Assembly (NCBI RefSeq): GCF_019711195.1
Contig: NZ_CP081299.1
Coordinates: 2,914,001-2,978,000 of the forward strand
From: Dyadobacter sp. NIV53
GTDB taxonomy: Bacteria; Bacteroidota; Bacteroidia; Cytophagales; Spirosomataceae
Length of the DNA stretch: 64,000 nt
Direction of reading: 5' to 3'
A program made the translations under genes and the position numbers. Position 1 is the first letter of the stretch; each line of letters begins with the position of its first letter. Below are positions 1 to 8,672 of the stretch, in pieces. The notes under the pieces are model-generated. The model was not told where the DNA came from. It did no database searches and saw only the letters and a program-made list of their open reading frames with translations.

Positions 1-177
1 CGTGTATTAAATATTGACGTATCGTTAGATAAAATCAAATATTGAATTGCAAATATTCTTTAAAGCCTGAGCATACAGTACTGGTACCATCAAAAGATAC
101 TGGAACTCCCCCAAATGCCAGAGGCATGCTACAACAACATCAATATAATCCCAAAAACAACTTATACCTCAAAAAAA

Positions 178-1422
178 CTAAACTTCTTCATAATCCAGTT
201 CCTTCCCATACGTTTCTTCCATTTTCCAAAGTGAAAGCAGTGCCGGAACAAAACAAATTATACCAATAATAGTACCCCCCTGTAATACGCCCCATTCAGG
301 TTTAAGGAATTGAAAAACAGGTAATGTGATCAGTACAGTTGCTCGCACATTATTGGCGACGGATGTGGTAACAGTTGCCCTCAGATTTGTACCAAATTGT
401 TCGGCAGTCGTGGTCAGGAACATAGCAATATAACCAATTGAAAATCCCAGCCAGGCATAACAGATATAAAGTGTCGTGGTCGTCTGAATGCCTCCGTACA
501 TCAACCAGACTGCACCAATAAATGTCATGGTCAACATTAATAATATAGCTTTTCTTCTGGATTGAAGCCATTGACTTAAAATACCACTGAAAAAATCTCC
601 GCTCACAACGCCCATATACGTATACAACACACAATTACCAGCCTGGACATCGCCCGGAATACCAAGCGCTTTTGCAAATTCATTACCAAAAGTGGCATAA
701 ATACCAATGACCATATAAGTAGGCAGACCAATTCCCATACATCGGATATATCGTATCAGCCGTGAGCGATCAGTAAAAATAGTCCACCATGGTACTGATT
801 TGGCATTTCTCTTTTTGAGACTCAGATCGAAAATAATGGATTCCAAAACATTTACCCGTAAAGCCAGAAGAACCAAACCCATTCCGCCACCGATGAAATA
901 TGCTGTACGCCAGTCGGTAAGTTTTACAGCAAAAAAGGCTGCTATTGCTCCTGCCAAACCCACACTGGCAACTACCGAAGCACCATAACCTCTTAATTCT
1001 TTTGGGAGGATCTCTGCAATTAAAGTAATTCCTGCACCCAATTCTCCTGCAAGCCCGAAACCGGCAATGAACCTTAAAACAGAATAAACTTCAATGTTAT
1101 TGGTAAAACCGCAAGCAATATTCGCAAGAGAATAAGTTAAAATAGAACCGAACAGTACAGAACGCCGCCCTAATCTGTCTCCCAATATCCCCCAAAGAAA
1201 ACCTCCGATCAATAAACCAGCCTGCTGCCAGTTATAAATATGAGCTCCAATAGTTGAAATCTGATCTTCGGTCAGGCCCAAATCTTTCAAACTTGGCACC
1301 CGGACAATATTGAAAAGCAGCAGATCATAAACATCTACAAAATAACCCAGTGAGGCGACTATAACGGGAAGAGTAAGTACGGAACTGATGTTTACAGATT
1401 TATCTGTACTGATGGAATTCAT
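178..1422 (-). CDS. MFS transporter
   Basis: A 414-residue inner-membrane transporter of the major facilitator superfamily, with about twelve hydrophobic segments. The loop after the second segment carries the classical signature GILGDRLGRR (about residues 79-88), which resembles sugar and aromatic-acid proton symporters. The N-terminus has the D-x-Y-D arrangement (DVYD, about residues 30-33) found in several MFS acid transporters. Its start lies 37 bases downstream of the arfB stop on the same strand, so the two may be co-transcribed. The substrate cannot be read from the sequence. No terminator was recognised in the 177 bases between its stop and the window edge. The family call is secure and the specificity is open. 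Confidence 0.85.
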   Translation of the reverse strand: MNSISTDKSVNISSVLTLPVIVASLGYFVDVYDLLLFNIVRVPSLKDLGLTEDQISTIGAHIYNWQQAGLLIGGFLWGILGDRLGRRSVLFGSILTYSLANIACGFTNNIEVYSVLRFIAGFGLAGELGAGITLIAEILPKELRGYGASVVASVGLAGAIAAFFAVKLTDWRTAYFIGGGMGLVLLALRVNVLESIIFDLSLKKRNAKSVPWWTIFTDRSRLIRYIRCMGIGLPTYMVIGIYATFGNEFAKALGIPGDVQAGNCVLYTYMGVVSGDFFSGILSQWLQSRRKAILLMLTMTFIGAVWLMYGGIQTTTTLYICYAWLGFSIGYIAMFLTTTAEQFGTNLRATVTTSVANNVRATVLITLPVFQFLKPEWGVLQGGTIIGIICFVPALLSLWKMEETYGKELDYEEV

Positions 1423-1459
1423 ATTCTATAAAGGAGTGATGTCCGTATTAATTTAAACC

Positions 1460-1867
1460 TTATTCTTCAAAAGGCTTTTTGCGTAAGGATTTAACTGTTG
1501 AATTACGCTGCTTAGTCTGAAGTCTTTCTGTTTTGGAAGCCAATGTCGGGCGTGTTGGCCTCCTTTTTTTCTGTACAGTAAAAGCTTTTCGGATGAGATC
1601 GTTGAATTTAACAATGATCTTTTCTTTGTTGGCTAATTGCGAACGTTCTGTTTGGTGATACAAAAGCAATATTTTTTCATTTGTCAGCTTATTGTTCAAT
1701 TTTTCATAAAGTGTCTCTTTTTGTTCATCGGTTAATATTGCAGAATTTGGGATGTCAAATCTCAATTCCACTTTTGTCTCTACTTTATTCACATTCTGGC
1801 CACCGCTTCCCCCGCTTCGGGCTGTTTGAAAAACAAGTTCAGGGTGCAGGATTTCCGGGTTTATCAT
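1460..1867 (-). CDS. arfB: Alternative ribosome-rescue factor ArfB (YaeJ/ICT1 family peptidyl-tRNA hydrolase)
   Basis: A 135-residue codon-independent release factor that frees ribosomes stalled on mRNA without a stop codon by hydrolysing the peptidyl-tRNA. The catalytic GGQ is at residues 22-24 inside SGGSGGQNVNK. The C-terminal third (from about residue 90) is a lysine/arginine-rich tail, QKKRRPTRPT and onwards, of the kind that ArfB inserts into the empty mRNA channel. It lacks the stop-codon-recognition domains of RF1 and RF2, and its length matches ArfB (about 140 residues). The ATG at 1865-1867 is the only plausible start. It precedes the MFS gene in the same orientation. Confidence 0.93.
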   Translation of the reverse strand: MINPEILHPELVFQTARSGGSGGQNVNKVETKVELRFDIPNSAILTDEQKETLYEKLNNKLTNEKILLLYHQTERSQLANKEKIIVKFNDLIRKAFTVQKKRRPTRPTLASKTERLQTKQRNSTVKSLRKKPFEE

Positions 1868-2175
1868 TATTCGATTTATAAATATTGTTAATGTGTTGTT
1901 AATATTCTTACCCCAATATAGGGGATTTACGCTTCAGGGATGTCGTAGCTCTGATTTAAACAACACATTTTACGATTTAAAGAAAATACAATTTTCTCTT
2001 TTACAGTTACTTATGTAAAAATGTTAGTCTCATTACAACCAATTAAAAAATAATCAGATCATTATACAAATTGCATCAGATACTGCACTCACATAAAGGT
2101 CGTTAAACCAACAACAAAAAGGATAGTCTTACAATCGAATTTAATTTCAGAACAAAACAATTAATCTATATAGCT
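1868..2175. other. Divergent intergenic region, no gene seen
   Basis: These 308 AT-rich bases separate arfB (leftward) from the DUF6600 gene (rightward) and should hold both promoters. I found no convincing TAnnTTTG box, no RNA gene and no open reading frame of note. Confidence 0.5.
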
Positions 2176-3459
2176 ATGAACACCATGCAAAAACTCCGGA
2201 TATTCAGCTTATCGCTTCTTCTGCTTTCCGGTTTGTCGGCACAGGAAAAGGTAGAGGCACAACCCGGCGCTTCTATTTCATTCCAGACTTTTTACAATGA
2301 ATTAGCTCCTTACGGGCGTTGGATCAATTCACCGCAATATGGTTCTGTCTGGACTCCATATGTTGATCCTGGTTTTCAGCCTTATTCTACCAATGGCTAT
2401 TGGGAAGTAACAGAATTTGGAAACACCTGGGTTTCGGATTACAACTGGGGATGGGCAGCATTTCACTATGGCCGCTGGTCTTATGATGATTATAACGGCT
2501 GGTTCTGGATTCCTGGTTATGAATGGGGGCCAGCCTGGGTAAATTGGCGGACTGGCGGTGAGTATTATGGCTGGGCTCCATTGGGTCCTGGCATGAACAT
2601 CAATATTTCAGTAAATATTCCTTCTTTCTGGTGGGTGTTTGTTCCGCAGCGTTACATTGCAAGCCGTAGCTGGTACAACTATTGTGCTCCACGTAATCGT
2701 GTCTCATATATTTATAATCAGACCACGATTATCAACAACTATTATCAGCACAACAACCGCAGCTACGCTTATGGACCGAGACGTGATGAAATTGAACGTG
2801 TAACCAGAAGAAACGTACCTGTTCGTCAGATAGATATGAATCAGAGAGGCCGTGTTATTACAGATCGTTCCAGCCGTGGAAATGGAGGATATGATGCTCC
2901 CGACCATAACGGACCTGTATATCAGCGCAATGGCAGACAGAGTACAAATGATTCAAGATATAATAACGGAGGAAGATCCAATGCAGATCGTTATGACAAC
3001 GGAGTTCCTAATGGAAGAAATGGAAATAGCCCATCAGGGAATAATTCAGGTGGAAATTCCGGAAGAACGGGTTCATCCAATGGTGGTTACCAGTCTCCTG
3101 AACGTAATTCACCTTATAGCAGTCCTGCACAAAGAAACAGCCCTGCAACTTCGCCATCCAATAACGGAAGCAGCCGTGATTACGAACCTGCAAGACAAGG
3201 CAATTCGCCAAGTGTAGAACCTAACAGAGGAACAAGTAGCCCTTCTTACAATTCGGAAAGCAGCAGATCGGGCCGTTCATCTGACAGAGGCGGAAGTTCA
3301 AATTCCGGCAGAACGCAGGAAAGTGCTCCGGCTGTCCGTTCTGCACCAGCGGAAAGAAATTCGGGATCAAGAGAAGCGGCTCCACGTGGTGAGTCATCAA
3401 GATCTGACAATTCAGGAGGAAACTCTCGTTCTGAAAGAAGCGGAAGATCTCCCAGATAA
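2176..3459 (+). CDS. Secreted DUF6600-like protein with a low-complexity Ser/Asn/Gly/Arg tail
   Basis: A 427-residue exported protein of unknown function. Residues 1-23 form a signal peptide ending near GLSAQ. Residues of about 35-160 are very rich in Trp, Tyr, Gly and Pro with repeated units such as YGRW, GSVWTPYVDPG, HYGRWSYDD and GYEWGPAWVNW, which is the pattern of the DUF6600 family of Bacteroidota and Proteobacteria. From about residue 200 to the end the protein is a basic, disordered repeat-like region dominated by S, N, G, R and P. It is probably periplasmic or surface-associated. It stands alone and is followed by a good terminator. The ATG at 2176 was chosen because the signal peptide starts directly after it. 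Confidence 0.8.
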   Translation: MNTMQKLRIFSLSLLLLSGLSAQEKVEAQPGASISFQTFYNELAPYGRWINSPQYGSVWTPYVDPGFQPYSTNGYWEVTEFGNTWVSDYNWGWAAFHYGRWSYDDYNGWFWIPGYEWGPAWVNWRTGGEYYGWAPLGPGMNINISVNIPSFWWVFVPQRYIASRSWYNYCAPRNRVSYIYNQTTIINNYYQHNNRSYAYGPRRDEIERVTRRNVPVRQIDMNQRGRVITDRSSRGNGGYDAPDHNGPVYQRNGRQSTNDSRYNNGGRSNADRYDNGVPNGRNGNSPSGNNSGGNSGRTGSSNGGYQSPERNSPYSSPAQRNSPATSPSNNGSSRDYEPARQGNSPSVEPNRGTSSPSYNSESSRSGRSSDRGGSSNSGRTQESAPAVRSAPAERNSGSREAAPRGESSRSDNSGGNSRSERSGRSPR

Positions 3460-3481
3460 TTATTGATTGCATGTAGTTAAG

Positions 3482-3512
3482 CCCGTTAGGAAATATTCTT
3501 AACGGGTTTTTA
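3482..3512 (+). terminator. Rho-independent terminator of the DUF6600 gene
   Basis: A CCCGTTA stem (3482-3488) pairs with TAACGGG (3500-3506) and is followed by five T residues. It lies 22 bases after the stop codon. Confidence 0.8.
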
Positions 3513-3620
3513 ATATAAAAAATGGGTAATTATTGGTTAATTCTGTCTCTTATCAATAGACTGCTATTTATCAAATCTCAAAAAAGATCATTAGCATGTT
3601 TCTAATCCTTTTTAGTAATA

Positions 3621-4640
3621 ATGGAAATACAATTTGATATCGAGTTCAAGGAGAGTGCACCGAAATACATGCAGATTATCAAATCCCTTTTGCAGGCAAT
3701 CAGCAAAGGGAAACTGAAAAGAGGTGACAAAATTCCATCAATTAACCAATTGAGCGAAGAATATCTTTTGTCAAGAGATACTGTTGAAAAAGCCTACAAA
3801 CATTTGATCAAGGATGGTGTTTTAATTTCAGTTCGTGGAAAAGGTTATTTCATCAACCGTGTTGACATTGAAAACACAGTCAGGATCTTATTGGTTTTTA
3901 ACAAAATAAGCAATTATAAAAAACAGATATACAACGCTTTTGTTGAAAATATGGGTCGTAATGTAAATGTCGATTTGCACATTCATCATTCCAATATAAA
4001 TATTTTCAAAAACCTGATTAAGAATAGTTTAGGCGAATACGATCACTATGTAATTATGCCTCATTTCTATGAAAAAGCAGAAGAAGCAATAGAAGTGCTG
4101 AAATTAATCCCACCTGAAAAACTGATACTGCTGGACAAGGACGTTGAACTGAACAGTAAAAAGCATTCATCTGTTTTTCAGAATTTCGAGAAAGATATTG
4201 TAGCTGCACTGAATGAAGCCGTAGACTTACTTAAAGTCTACAAAAAGCTGATTCTCATATTTCCAACGATGATTCCCTATCCAAAAGAGATCATTAAAGG
4301 CTTTCGTATTTTTTGTATTCAGCATGAGTTCGAACACGAGATCATATACGATTTCCATGAAAACAGTGTTGTTTCAAAAAATGCAGCCTATGTGGTAATT
4401 GAAGAAAATGATCTGGTAAACCTGATTAAAAAGTGCCGTGAACAGCAGCTCGTTATTGGAAAAGACATCGGCATTATTTCCTATAATGAAACTCCTTTAA
4501 AGGAAATTTTACTGGATGGTATTACGACTATTTCCACGGATCATGAGCAAATGGGAAGGACAGCAGCTGAACTGATTAATGAAAATAAGAGGGCAATTAT
4601 CAAAAATCCTTTTACACTGATTAAAAGAAAATCGCTTTAA
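3621..4640 (+). CDS. GntR-family regulator with a LacI/periplasmic-binding-like sensor domain
   Basis: A 339-residue transcription factor. Residues 1-75 are a GntR winged helix: PKYMQIIKSLL, then GDKIPSINQLSEEY, SRDTVEKAYKHL and a VRGKGYFI wing. Residues of about 85-335 resemble the sugar-binding fold of LacI-type regulators, with a late segment DGITTISTDHEQMGRTAAEL typical of that fold. This architecture is common in Bacteroidota for control of sugar catabolism. It is convergent with rhaI and the fused aldolase/dehydrogenase gene, so control of rhamnose use is a reasonable inference. The ligand and operator are not visible in the sequence. Confidence 0.85.
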   Translation: MEIQFDIEFKESAPKYMQIIKSLLQAISKGKLKRGDKIPSINQLSEEYLLSRDTVEKAYKHLIKDGVLISVRGKGYFINRVDIENTVRILLVFNKISNYKKQIYNAFVENMGRNVNVDLHIHHSNINIFKNLIKNSLGEYDHYVIMPHFYEKAEEAIEVLKLIPPEKLILLDKDVELNSKKHSSVFQNFEKDIVAALNEAVDLLKVYKKLILIFPTMIPYPKEIIKGFRIFCIQHEFEHEIIYDFHENSVVSKNAAYVVIEENDLVNLIKKCREQQLVIGKDIGIISYNETPLKEILLDGITTISTDHEQMGRTAAELINENKRAIIKNPFTLIKRKSL

Positions 4641-4664
4641 AAAACTGTTGGTGTTGCTAAGAAT

Positions 4665-4769
4665 TTGTCATGGTGAGCGAAGTCGTACCACAATCTAAAA
4701 AGTCTAAATTATTTGATATCAAAAACTTGAACTTCTTAATTTGGAGTTCGACTCCGCTCACTCTGACAA
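4665..4769. repeat. 105-bp REP-like imperfect palindrome
   Basis: The whole element between the convergent regulator and rhaI genes folds on itself. TTGTCA at 4665-4670 matches TGACAA at 4764-4769. GTGAGCGAAGTCG (4673-4685) matches the complement of CGACTCCGCTCAC (4749-4761). The centre is the perfect palindrome TTTGATATCAAA (4712-4723). The core resembles the GAGCGAAGTCGA-type intergenic palindromes dispersed in many bacterial genomes. It could act as a bidirectional terminator or mRNA-stabilising hairpin. I saw only one copy in this window. Confidence 0.75.
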
Positions 4770-4828
4770 CATCATATCAATTTTATTAAGCTTCTTAATT
4801 AAGACCAAGTAGCTCAAAAATCATTAAA

Positions 4829-6112
4829 TTATAAACCCGTAGCTACTGTTATTCTTCCTCTCTCGTTCATCAGTTCCGAACGAACTTTCAGATTTCTGAA
4901 CAAGCCGATCGGCTCCAAAGCACCACCGCTCAACCGCATTGATTCACGTACCAATGGCCGTACATCAGTCCTGAAAGCATTTTGTAAAATCTGTTGTGCG
5001 AGAACAACGTCATTTTGCATACGTGCCTGTTCGAGTTTGTTGCGGTCGACAAGCAAAGCCTGTGCATACGACAATAAAATTGCTTCGACTGACTGAAGTA
5101 AATCTTCTAACGGGTCTTTCACATTATGACTTGCATCAATCATCCATGCATACCCGTCACTTCCTTTTCCAGCACGTTTCATTCCTTCAACCAGCTCAAC
5201 AAAGATCAGAAACAGCATGTAAGGACGAATACTTCCAACTGTCAGATCATCATCGCCATATTTGGAATCGTTGAAATGGAAACCTGCCAAACGGCCTTCC
5301 ATCATTAAGGTAGCAACGATCTGTTCAATATTGGCATTCGGCAAATGATGGCCCAGATCAACCAGAACATCAGCCTTCGCTCCCAACTTCTGACAGAACA
5401 ACAATGAACTACCCCAGTCCTGAATAACCGTAGAATAGAAATTCGGTTCGTATGCTTTGTATTCTACAAAAACTTTCCAATCATCCGGCAATGCGGCATA
5501 AATTTCCTGCAAAGATTCAAGCGTGTTCTGGAAAGATTTTACAAAATTAGATTGACCAGGAAAACATGAACCATCTGAAAGCCAGATTGATAATGCTTTT
5601 GAACCTAATTCCTTACCATATTTAATTACCTCAATATTATGTTCAACAGCTTGCTTCCGAACCTTCGGATCTACATGAGAAAGTGACCCGAACTTATAAG
5701 ATAACTCCTGATCCTTCTGATCCTGAAATGTATTTGAATTTACAGCGTCAAATGTAAGATTATGTGACGTTGCCAAACTGATAATGGACGCCGCCTGTTC
5801 AGGAATATCCCAGGGAATGTGTAAAGAAATGGAACCGCTTGAACGGTTTAATGCGTGAAGCAAACCCACATCTTCGACTTTTTCTTCAAGAGAGCGTGGT
5901 TCGCCGCCACCTGAAAAACGGCCAAACCTGGTTCCTCCTGTTCCTAATGCCCAGCTTGGAATGGCAACCTGAAAAGCCTGCAATGCGTTTACGATCTCAT
6001 TCGCATTGATCCCCTGTTCACCTAACTGTTCTTTTAAAAATATAAACTGATTGTTGTGCCTTGATAGTAAACTATCATTATGCTGATCAATCTGATATTG
6101 TTCAATTTTCAT
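4829..6112 (-). CDS. rhaI: L-rhamnose isomerase, RhaI type
   Basis: This 427-residue TIM-barrel enzyme converts L-rhamnose to L-rhamnulose (EC 5.3.1.14). It aligns by eye over its whole length with the Pseudomonas stutzeri L-rhamnose isomerase: VPSWGxGTGGTRF near the N-terminus, SLHIPWD, KxGSLSH, DGSxFPGQSNF, YEPxFYSTVxQDWG, VDLGHH, GFHFNDSKYGDDD and a late MIDxSHN. The acidic and histidine residues in these motifs supply the two metal sites of the family. The open frame reaches up to 6142, but I prefer the ATG at 6112 (protein begins MKIEQYQID) because homology starts there. It lies downstream of the aldolase/dehydrogenase gene on the same strand. No sugar kinase gene is present nearby. Confidence 0.92.
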   Translation of the reverse strand: MKIEQYQIDQHNDSLLSRHNNQFIFLKEQLGEQGINANEIVNALQAFQVAIPSWALGTGGTRFGRFSGGGEPRSLEEKVEDVGLLHALNRSSGSISLHIPWDIPEQAASIISLATSHNLTFDAVNSNTFQDQKDQELSYKFGSLSHVDPKVRKQAVEHNIEVIKYGKELGSKALSIWLSDGSCFPGQSNFVKSFQNTLESLQEIYAALPDDWKVFVEYKAYEPNFYSTVIQDWGSSLLFCQKLGAKADVLVDLGHHLPNANIEQIVATLMMEGRLAGFHFNDSKYGDDDLTVGSIRPYMLFLIFVELVEGMKRAGKGSDGYAWMIDASHNVKDPLEDLLQSVEAILLSYAQALLVDRNKLEQARMQNDVVLAQQILQNAFRTDVRPLVRESMRLSGGALEPIGLFRNLKVRSELMNERGRITVATGL

Positions 6113-6242
6113 AAATTGTGTAGCTTTTTTGGCAGTTAGCAATTAGCTTTTAGCCTGTTCATTGTAGATTTTGACTGAACGCGGGGCTATTAGCAGATTT
6201 GAATGTTTTATATTCCTTTAAAAGGATTCTGAAGTCAAGATT

Positions 6243-6287
6243 TAATATTTCAAATGGCTATACTTATTACAGCCATTTGAAATATTA
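6243..6287 (-). terminator. Perfect 17-bp inverted repeat after the aldolase/dehydrogenase gene
   Basis: TAATATTTCAAATGGCT (6243-6259) and AGCCATTTGAAATATTA (6271-6287) are exact reverse complements separated by 11 bases. The hairpin starts 8 bases beyond the aldolase/dehydrogenase stop codon and lies before rhaI. There is no long T-run after it on the minus strand, so it may be a weak terminator, an attenuator or an mRNA 3'-end stabiliser. Confidence 0.6.
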
Positions 6288-6295
6288 GACTTCAA

Positions 6296-8419
6296 CTACC
6301 TTACAAAGGCAGCTGGTACACCACCATCAACATTGATTACATTTCCGGTACTTTTACTTAGCAGGCCGCCAACCAAAACAAAAACACCGTTTGCTATGTC
6401 TTCAGTATGGATTTCTGCACCCAAAACTGTACGTTTAGCATAGTATGCAGGAAGTTCTTCGATCTTGATTCCATATGCTTTTGCACGGCCAGCTGCCCAG
6501 CCACTTTCCCAGATTTTACTTCCGGAAATTACAGCATCAGGATTTACTACGTTTACACGGATTTTGTCAGGCCCTAATTCTGCAGCCAATAAGCGCGTCA
6601 TATGTTGCTGAGCCGCTTTCGCAGTTCCATAAGCAACATTGTTTGGCCCGGAAACTAACCCATTCTTACTTGCAATATTTACAATATCTCCACCCAATCC
6701 CTGCTGACGCATTATGGCAACGGATTCCTGGGAAACCAGGAACTGGCCCTTTACTAATACATCCTGCAAAATATCCCAATCCTTGATCGTAGTTTCGGCC
6801 AGAGGTTTAGAAATAGAAAGGCCAGCGCAGTTTACTACAATATCAACTCCTCCGTATTTAAGCTTGGTTGTATGCAAAGCACTTTTAATCTGATTTTCAT
6901 CAAGTACATTCGCAATAGTTGTTGCAGAGAAATCTTTACCGAATTTGCCATCAAATTCTGCTTTGGTTTCGGCAAGCGCGTTTTCATCAATATCTGAAAT
7001 CACTACACATGCACCTTCCTGCAAAAATTTCTGGGCGATAGCTTTACCAATACCACCCGATCCGCCGGTAACAATAGCGACTTTACGGGAAAGGGCTTTT
7101 TCCTTTGGCATCCGTTGTAATTTCGCTTCTTCCAAAAGCCAGTATTCAATGTCAAATGCTTCCTGTTCAGGTAAAGAAACGTAAGAAGAAATCGCTTCTG
7201 CCCCTTTCATTACATTGATTGCATTGGTATAAAATTCAGCGGCTACACGTGCAGTCTGTTTGTCTTTCGCAAAAGAGAACATTCCCACACCAGGCAACAA
7301 TATAATAACCGGATTCGGATCACGAACAGCCGGGCTGTTATCATGTTTGCAACGATCATAATATGCCTGATAATCTACACGGTATGCTTCAAATTGCGGA
7401 CGGATCTGATCCAGGATTTCGGCGTCTGTTCCAGTTAGTTTATCAAATGGGAAATCCAATACCAACGGACGGATCTTTGTCCGAAGGAAGTGGTCAGGGC
7501 AACTTGTACCTAACGGAGCCAGTTTAGACAAATCCTCACTTCCAATGAATTCCAGAACACGTTCGTCATCCGTAAAATGACCGATCATTGCTTGTTTGTC
7601 CGAAGCCAGGCCTCTCAGATACGGAGCAAGTTTACCTGCAATTTCCTGACGTTTTTCTGCCGGTTCGTTTTCAACAATTTTCCCACCAAATACCGGACGG
7701 CTTTTGCCATAATTTTCAGCCAGATATTCCGATGCTTTTTCTATCGTATCAAGTGTATTAATATAGGATTCATATGCAGTATCTCCCCAAGTAAACAATC
7801 CGTGTCCACCCAGTACAATTCCACGGATACCCGGATTATCTGCCAAAGCCTTTTCCAGTTTTAATCCAAGATCAAAACCAGGACGTTGCCAGGGAACCCA
7901 CGCAAGTTCTCCGCCGAATAATTCTTTTGTTATAGCCTCTCCTTCTTTGGATGCTGCAATGGCAATCAATGCATCCGGATGTAAGTGGTCTATGTGCTTG
8001 AATGGCAAAAGGCCATGCAGAGGCGTATCAATGGAAGGTGCTTTGGAATTCAGATCATAAATACAATGGTTGAAAAGCTCAACCATTTCATCTTCAAATT
8101 CCAGACCACGGTATATATTTTTCAAATTATGTAAACGGTCCTGATATAATCCGGCAAGTCCGCTTCTAGTTAAAGTACCAATATCACCACCGGAACCTTT
8201 GATCCACATTACCTCAACAGGATTTCCTGTTAAAGGATCTTTTTCTACTGTTTTACAGCTTGTATTTCCACCGGCATAATTTGTCAGGCGAAGATCGGCA
8301 CCCAACAAATTGGAACGGTAAAGAAGAAGTGCAACCTGATCATCTCCAAGGGAAGCTGCTTTCTCCTCATCCCATAAATAGCTTACATACTTATACTCGA
8401 CTGTTTTTGAAATGCTCAT
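6296..8419 (-). CDS. rhaEW: Bifunctional rhamnulose-1-phosphate aldolase / short-chain dehydrogenase (lactaldehyde dehydrogenase)
   Basis: A 707-residue fusion protein. Residues of about 20-400 are a class II aldolase/adducin-type domain, with the metal-site region GLLPFKHIDHLHPDA and VLGGHGLFTWG, expected to split L-rhamnulose 1-phosphate into dihydroxyacetone phosphate and lactaldehyde. Residues of about 440-707 are a short-chain dehydrogenase, with the NAD motif TGGSGGIGKAIA, VNCAG, and the catalytic pair Y and K in VAYGTAKAA, expected to oxidise L-lactaldehyde. This fusion is known as RhaEW (YuxG-like). It lies upstream of rhaI on the same strand with 183 bases between them. No frame break was found. 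The domain call is secure; the substrate is inferred from the family and the neighbouring rhaI. Confidence 0.9.
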   Translation of the reverse strand: MSISKTVEYKYVSYLWDEEKAASLGDDQVALLLYRSNLLGADLRLTNYAGGNTSCKTVEKDPLTGNPVEVMWIKGSGGDIGTLTRSGLAGLYQDRLHNLKNIYRGLEFEDEMVELFNHCIYDLNSKAPSIDTPLHGLLPFKHIDHLHPDALIAIAASKEGEAITKELFGGELAWVPWQRPGFDLGLKLEKALADNPGIRGIVLGGHGLFTWGDTAYESYINTLDTIEKASEYLAENYGKSRPVFGGKIVENEPAEKRQEIAGKLAPYLRGLASDKQAMIGHFTDDERVLEFIGSEDLSKLAPLGTSCPDHFLRTKIRPLVLDFPFDKLTGTDAEILDQIRPQFEAYRVDYQAYYDRCKHDNSPAVRDPNPVIILLPGVGMFSFAKDKQTARVAAEFYTNAINVMKGAEAISSYVSLPEQEAFDIEYWLLEEAKLQRMPKEKALSRKVAIVTGGSGGIGKAIAQKFLQEGACVVISDIDENALAETKAEFDGKFGKDFSATTIANVLDENQIKSALHTTKLKYGGVDIVVNCAGLSISKPLAETTIKDWDILQDVLVKGQFLVSQESVAIMRQQGLGGDIVNIASKNGLVSGPNNVAYGTAKAAQQHMTRLLAAELGPDKIRVNVVNPDAVISGSKIWESGWAAGRAKAYGIKIEELPAYYAKRTVLGAEIHTEDIANGVFVLVGGLLSKSTGNVINVDGGVPAAFVR

Positions 8420-8615
8420 ATGTTTTATTAGATTTAATTATCAATTTTTGAAGTATCTGACCATAATCCAGAAAGCACTAAATGAAACAAATACTACTCT
8501 GCTAACCGGACACAAGATTAGAAAACTTACCCATTGGTACCGTCCTGTGGTATCCTGCATGTTGAAATAATTGAAGAATAAATATGAGTTAATAAAGTAT
8601 TTTATTAAATAAAAT

Positions 8616-8643
8616 AGCCTGAACAGAAATTTCCATCCAGGCT
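8616..8643 (-). terminator. Terminator after the LRR/T9SS gene, possibly bidirectional
   Basis: AGCCTG (8616-8621) pairs with CAGGCT (8638-8643). T-rich tracts follow on both strands. It lies 30 bases past the stop of the leftward LRR gene. Confidence 0.6.
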
Positions 8644-8672
8644 TTATAATTGATTTTTTTACTCTTATTACA

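Noticed and set aside
2852..3217. Alternative-frame ORF within the DUF6600 gene
   Set aside because: It arises from the low-complexity tail read in another frame and has no protein-like features of its own.
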